DNA of 5,912 nucleotides from positions 1 to 5,912 of the forward strand of contig JASIJN010000144.1 in assembly GCA_030050125.1 (NCBI GenBank). Reading direction: 5' to 3'. The translations under genes and the position numbers were made by a program. Below, one piece after another: positions 5,324 to 5,912 of the stretch; position 1 is the stretch's first letter; the number at the start of each line of letters is the position of its first letter. The notes beneath the pieces are model-generated. The model saw only the letters and a list, made by a program, of their open reading frames with translations. It had not been told where the DNA came from and made no database searches. The DNA comes from Streptosporangiaceae bacterium. GTDB lineage: Bacteria > Actinomycetota > Actinomycetes > Streptosporangiales > Streptosporangiaceae.

Positions 5324-5662
5324 TCAGGCGCCGGGCGTGCGCTGGTCGCCGGCCGGCGGCGTCTGCCGCTCCGGGAGGTTCGGCTCATAGGGCCGGAACC
5401 GGGACCGGCCGTCCGGCTCACGGCCGCCGTTGGCGAAGACGACGGCGAAGTACGGTATGACGATCGCGCCCACGGCCGGGATGGCGGTGAGCCATCCGGC
5501 GCCGTGCAGGAAGGCCACCACGGCGATCACGAAGCAGACCAGCCGGATGCCCATCATGATCAGATACCGGCGCTCCCGGTAGGCGATGTCCTCCGACTTC
5601 GGCCGGCGGGCTTCGGTCACCACCTGGGGGCGTTCCCGACGCGACTGGTGCAGCGCTCTCAC
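5324..5662 (-). CDS. DUF3099 family small membrane protein
   Basis: Small integral membrane protein of 112 residues with no known biochemical function. The N-terminus is basic (about 1-33), followed by two hydrophobic helices at about 35-53 and 57-77. The motif PYFAVVFANGGRE at 70-82 matches the conserved end of DUF3099, a family I recognise from Actinobacteria, as does the RERRY block before helix 1. The tail of about 30 residues is polar and Pro/Arg-rich, probably cytoplasmic. GTG at 5662 is chosen because a -35/-10 pair places the transcription start on this very base, implying a leaderless mRNA; there is no Shine-Dalgarno sequence. A GTG at codon 14 is an alternative. The stop is inside an imperfect GC dyad (5306-5311 with 5331-5336). 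Downstream, 5236-5323 shows no further feature. Confidence 0.88.
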   Translation of the reverse strand: MRALHQSRRERPQVVTEARRPKSEDIAYRERRYLIMMGIRLVCFVIAVVAFLHGAGWLTAIPAVGAIVIPYFAVVFANGGREPDGRSRFRPYEPNLPERQTPPAGDQRTPGA

Positions 5663-5668
5663 GGTTCC

Positions 5669-5697
5669 ACGTTATGCCCCGACCCGCTCCGCGTCAC
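5669..5697 (-). promoter_or_regulatory. Leaderless promoter of the DUF3099 gene
   Basis: On the minus strand GTGACG (5697-5692, five of six to TTGACG) and TAACGT (5674-5669, TANNNT) are separated by exactly 17 bp. Six bases after the -10 box comes the GTG start at 5662, so the predicted first transcribed base is the first base of the start codon. Confidence 0.6.
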
Positions 5698-5716
5698 CTC
5701 CGGTGCCCGATCCCGC

Positions 5717-5732
5717 GGCCCGTCAGCGGGCC
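5717..5732 (-). terminator. Short GC hairpin after the oxidase stop codon
   Basis: GGCCCG (5717-5722) and CGGGCC (5727-5732) form a perfect 6-bp stem with a 4-nt loop, 2 nt past the oxidase stop on the minus strand. No T tract follows. It may end that gene's transcript just upstream of the next promoter. Confidence 0.35.
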
Positions 5733-5734
5733 AG

Positions 5735-5912
5735 TCAGCGGGGCCAGCCGGCCGGGAACGGCGGGCCGTCCGGGACGATCCCGGCGGCGTCTCCGACCGA
5801 CGGGGCGCCGGCCAGGGCCATCGCGTGGGCCAGGTCGTCGGTCAGGCCGGCCAGCAGCGACCGGACGCCGTCGGCGCCGCCGCAGGCGAGCGCCCACAGC
5901 ACCGGCCGGCCG
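5735..5912 (-). CDS. FMN-dependent alpha-hydroxy-acid oxidase/dehydrogenase, C-terminal fragment
   Basis: Fifty-eight codons are read from the window edge (first full codon at 5911) to TGA at 5737-5735. The start of the gene lies outside. The sequence GRPVLWALACGGADGV followed by RSLLAGLTDDLAHAMALAGAPSVGD matches the last strand and helices of the TIM barrel in the glycolate oxidase / L-lactate dehydrogenase / lactate monooxygenase family. These enzymes use FMN to oxidise 2-hydroxy acids to 2-oxo acids. GRPVLWALA follows the phosphate-binding part of the FMN site; the catalytic His and Arg lie upstream, outside the window. The tail after SVGD is Pro-rich and variable, as in the family. The exact substrate cannot be told. 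Another minus frame here (5694-5897) is longer but is an Arg-rich shadow. Confidence 0.82.
   Translation of the reverse strand, partial: GRPVLWALACGGADGVRSLLAGLTDDLAHAMALAGAPSVGDAAGIVPDGPPFPAGWPR

Noticed and set aside
5306..5336. GCCCGG/CCGGGC dyad around the DUF3099 stop as a terminator
   Set aside because: Only 6 bp with a 19-nt loop, partly inside the gene and without a T run; too weak to list.
4744..5421. Minus-strand open frame of 225 codons, including an internal ATG at 5142 just before the small RNA
   Set aside because: It runs through the three hairpins and deep into the antisense of the permease, with Arg/Pro-rich shadow composition and no strong Shine-Dalgarno sequence. The structure and terminator fit a non-coding RNA better.

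Overview
The window is strongly GC-rich, with third codon positions almost all G or C. It uses GTG and TTG starts, has at least one probable leaderless gene, and carries a DUF3099 protein, a family I know from Actinobacteria. All of this points to a high-GC actinomycete; nothing here fixes the genus.

Left part (1-1049), minus strand: a DrrAB-type ABC exporter, with the ATPase complete and the permease cut off after 23 codons by the window edge; the two genes overlap by ATGA. It is divergent from moaA on the plus strand. The shared intergenic region holds a 32-bp tandem repeat; its first copy contains a perfect dyad and its second copy a damaged one.

Middle (1050-2323): moaA, the radical-SAM enzyme that starts molybdenum cofactor synthesis, with the 4Fe-4S cysteines at both ends and the C-terminal Gly-Gly intact. 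No other moa gene is visible. A 284-bp non-coding region follows, with dyads, two tandem 50-bp GC-rich repeats, and then an AT-rich promoter with a 19-bp GATRTATC operator-like dyad.

Plus strand 2324-5007: a PadR-type repressor, a DrrA-type ATPase (TTG start) and an ABC-2 permease. This looks like a self-regulated efflux module: the operator-like dyad overlaps the putative padR -10 box, and ATPase and permease are 3 nt apart.

Right part (5008-5912): between the permease and the convergent DUF3099 gene lies the most unusual element. Read on the minus strand, about 120 nt fold into three consecutive strong hairpins, each presenting a CCCCCG loop. They are preceded by a TTGACG promoter-like element and followed by a U-rich tail. 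I interpret this as a small RNA related in design to the actinobacterial 6C RNA, but with five C's per loop and three such hairpins. The plus-strand operon probably ends further right at a T7 terminator, so its 3' UTR would be fully antisense to this RNA. Beyond it are a small two-helix membrane protein (DUF3099) with a near-ideal leaderless promoter and, at the edge, the C-terminus of an FMN-dependent alpha-hydroxy-acid oxidase, both on the minus strand.
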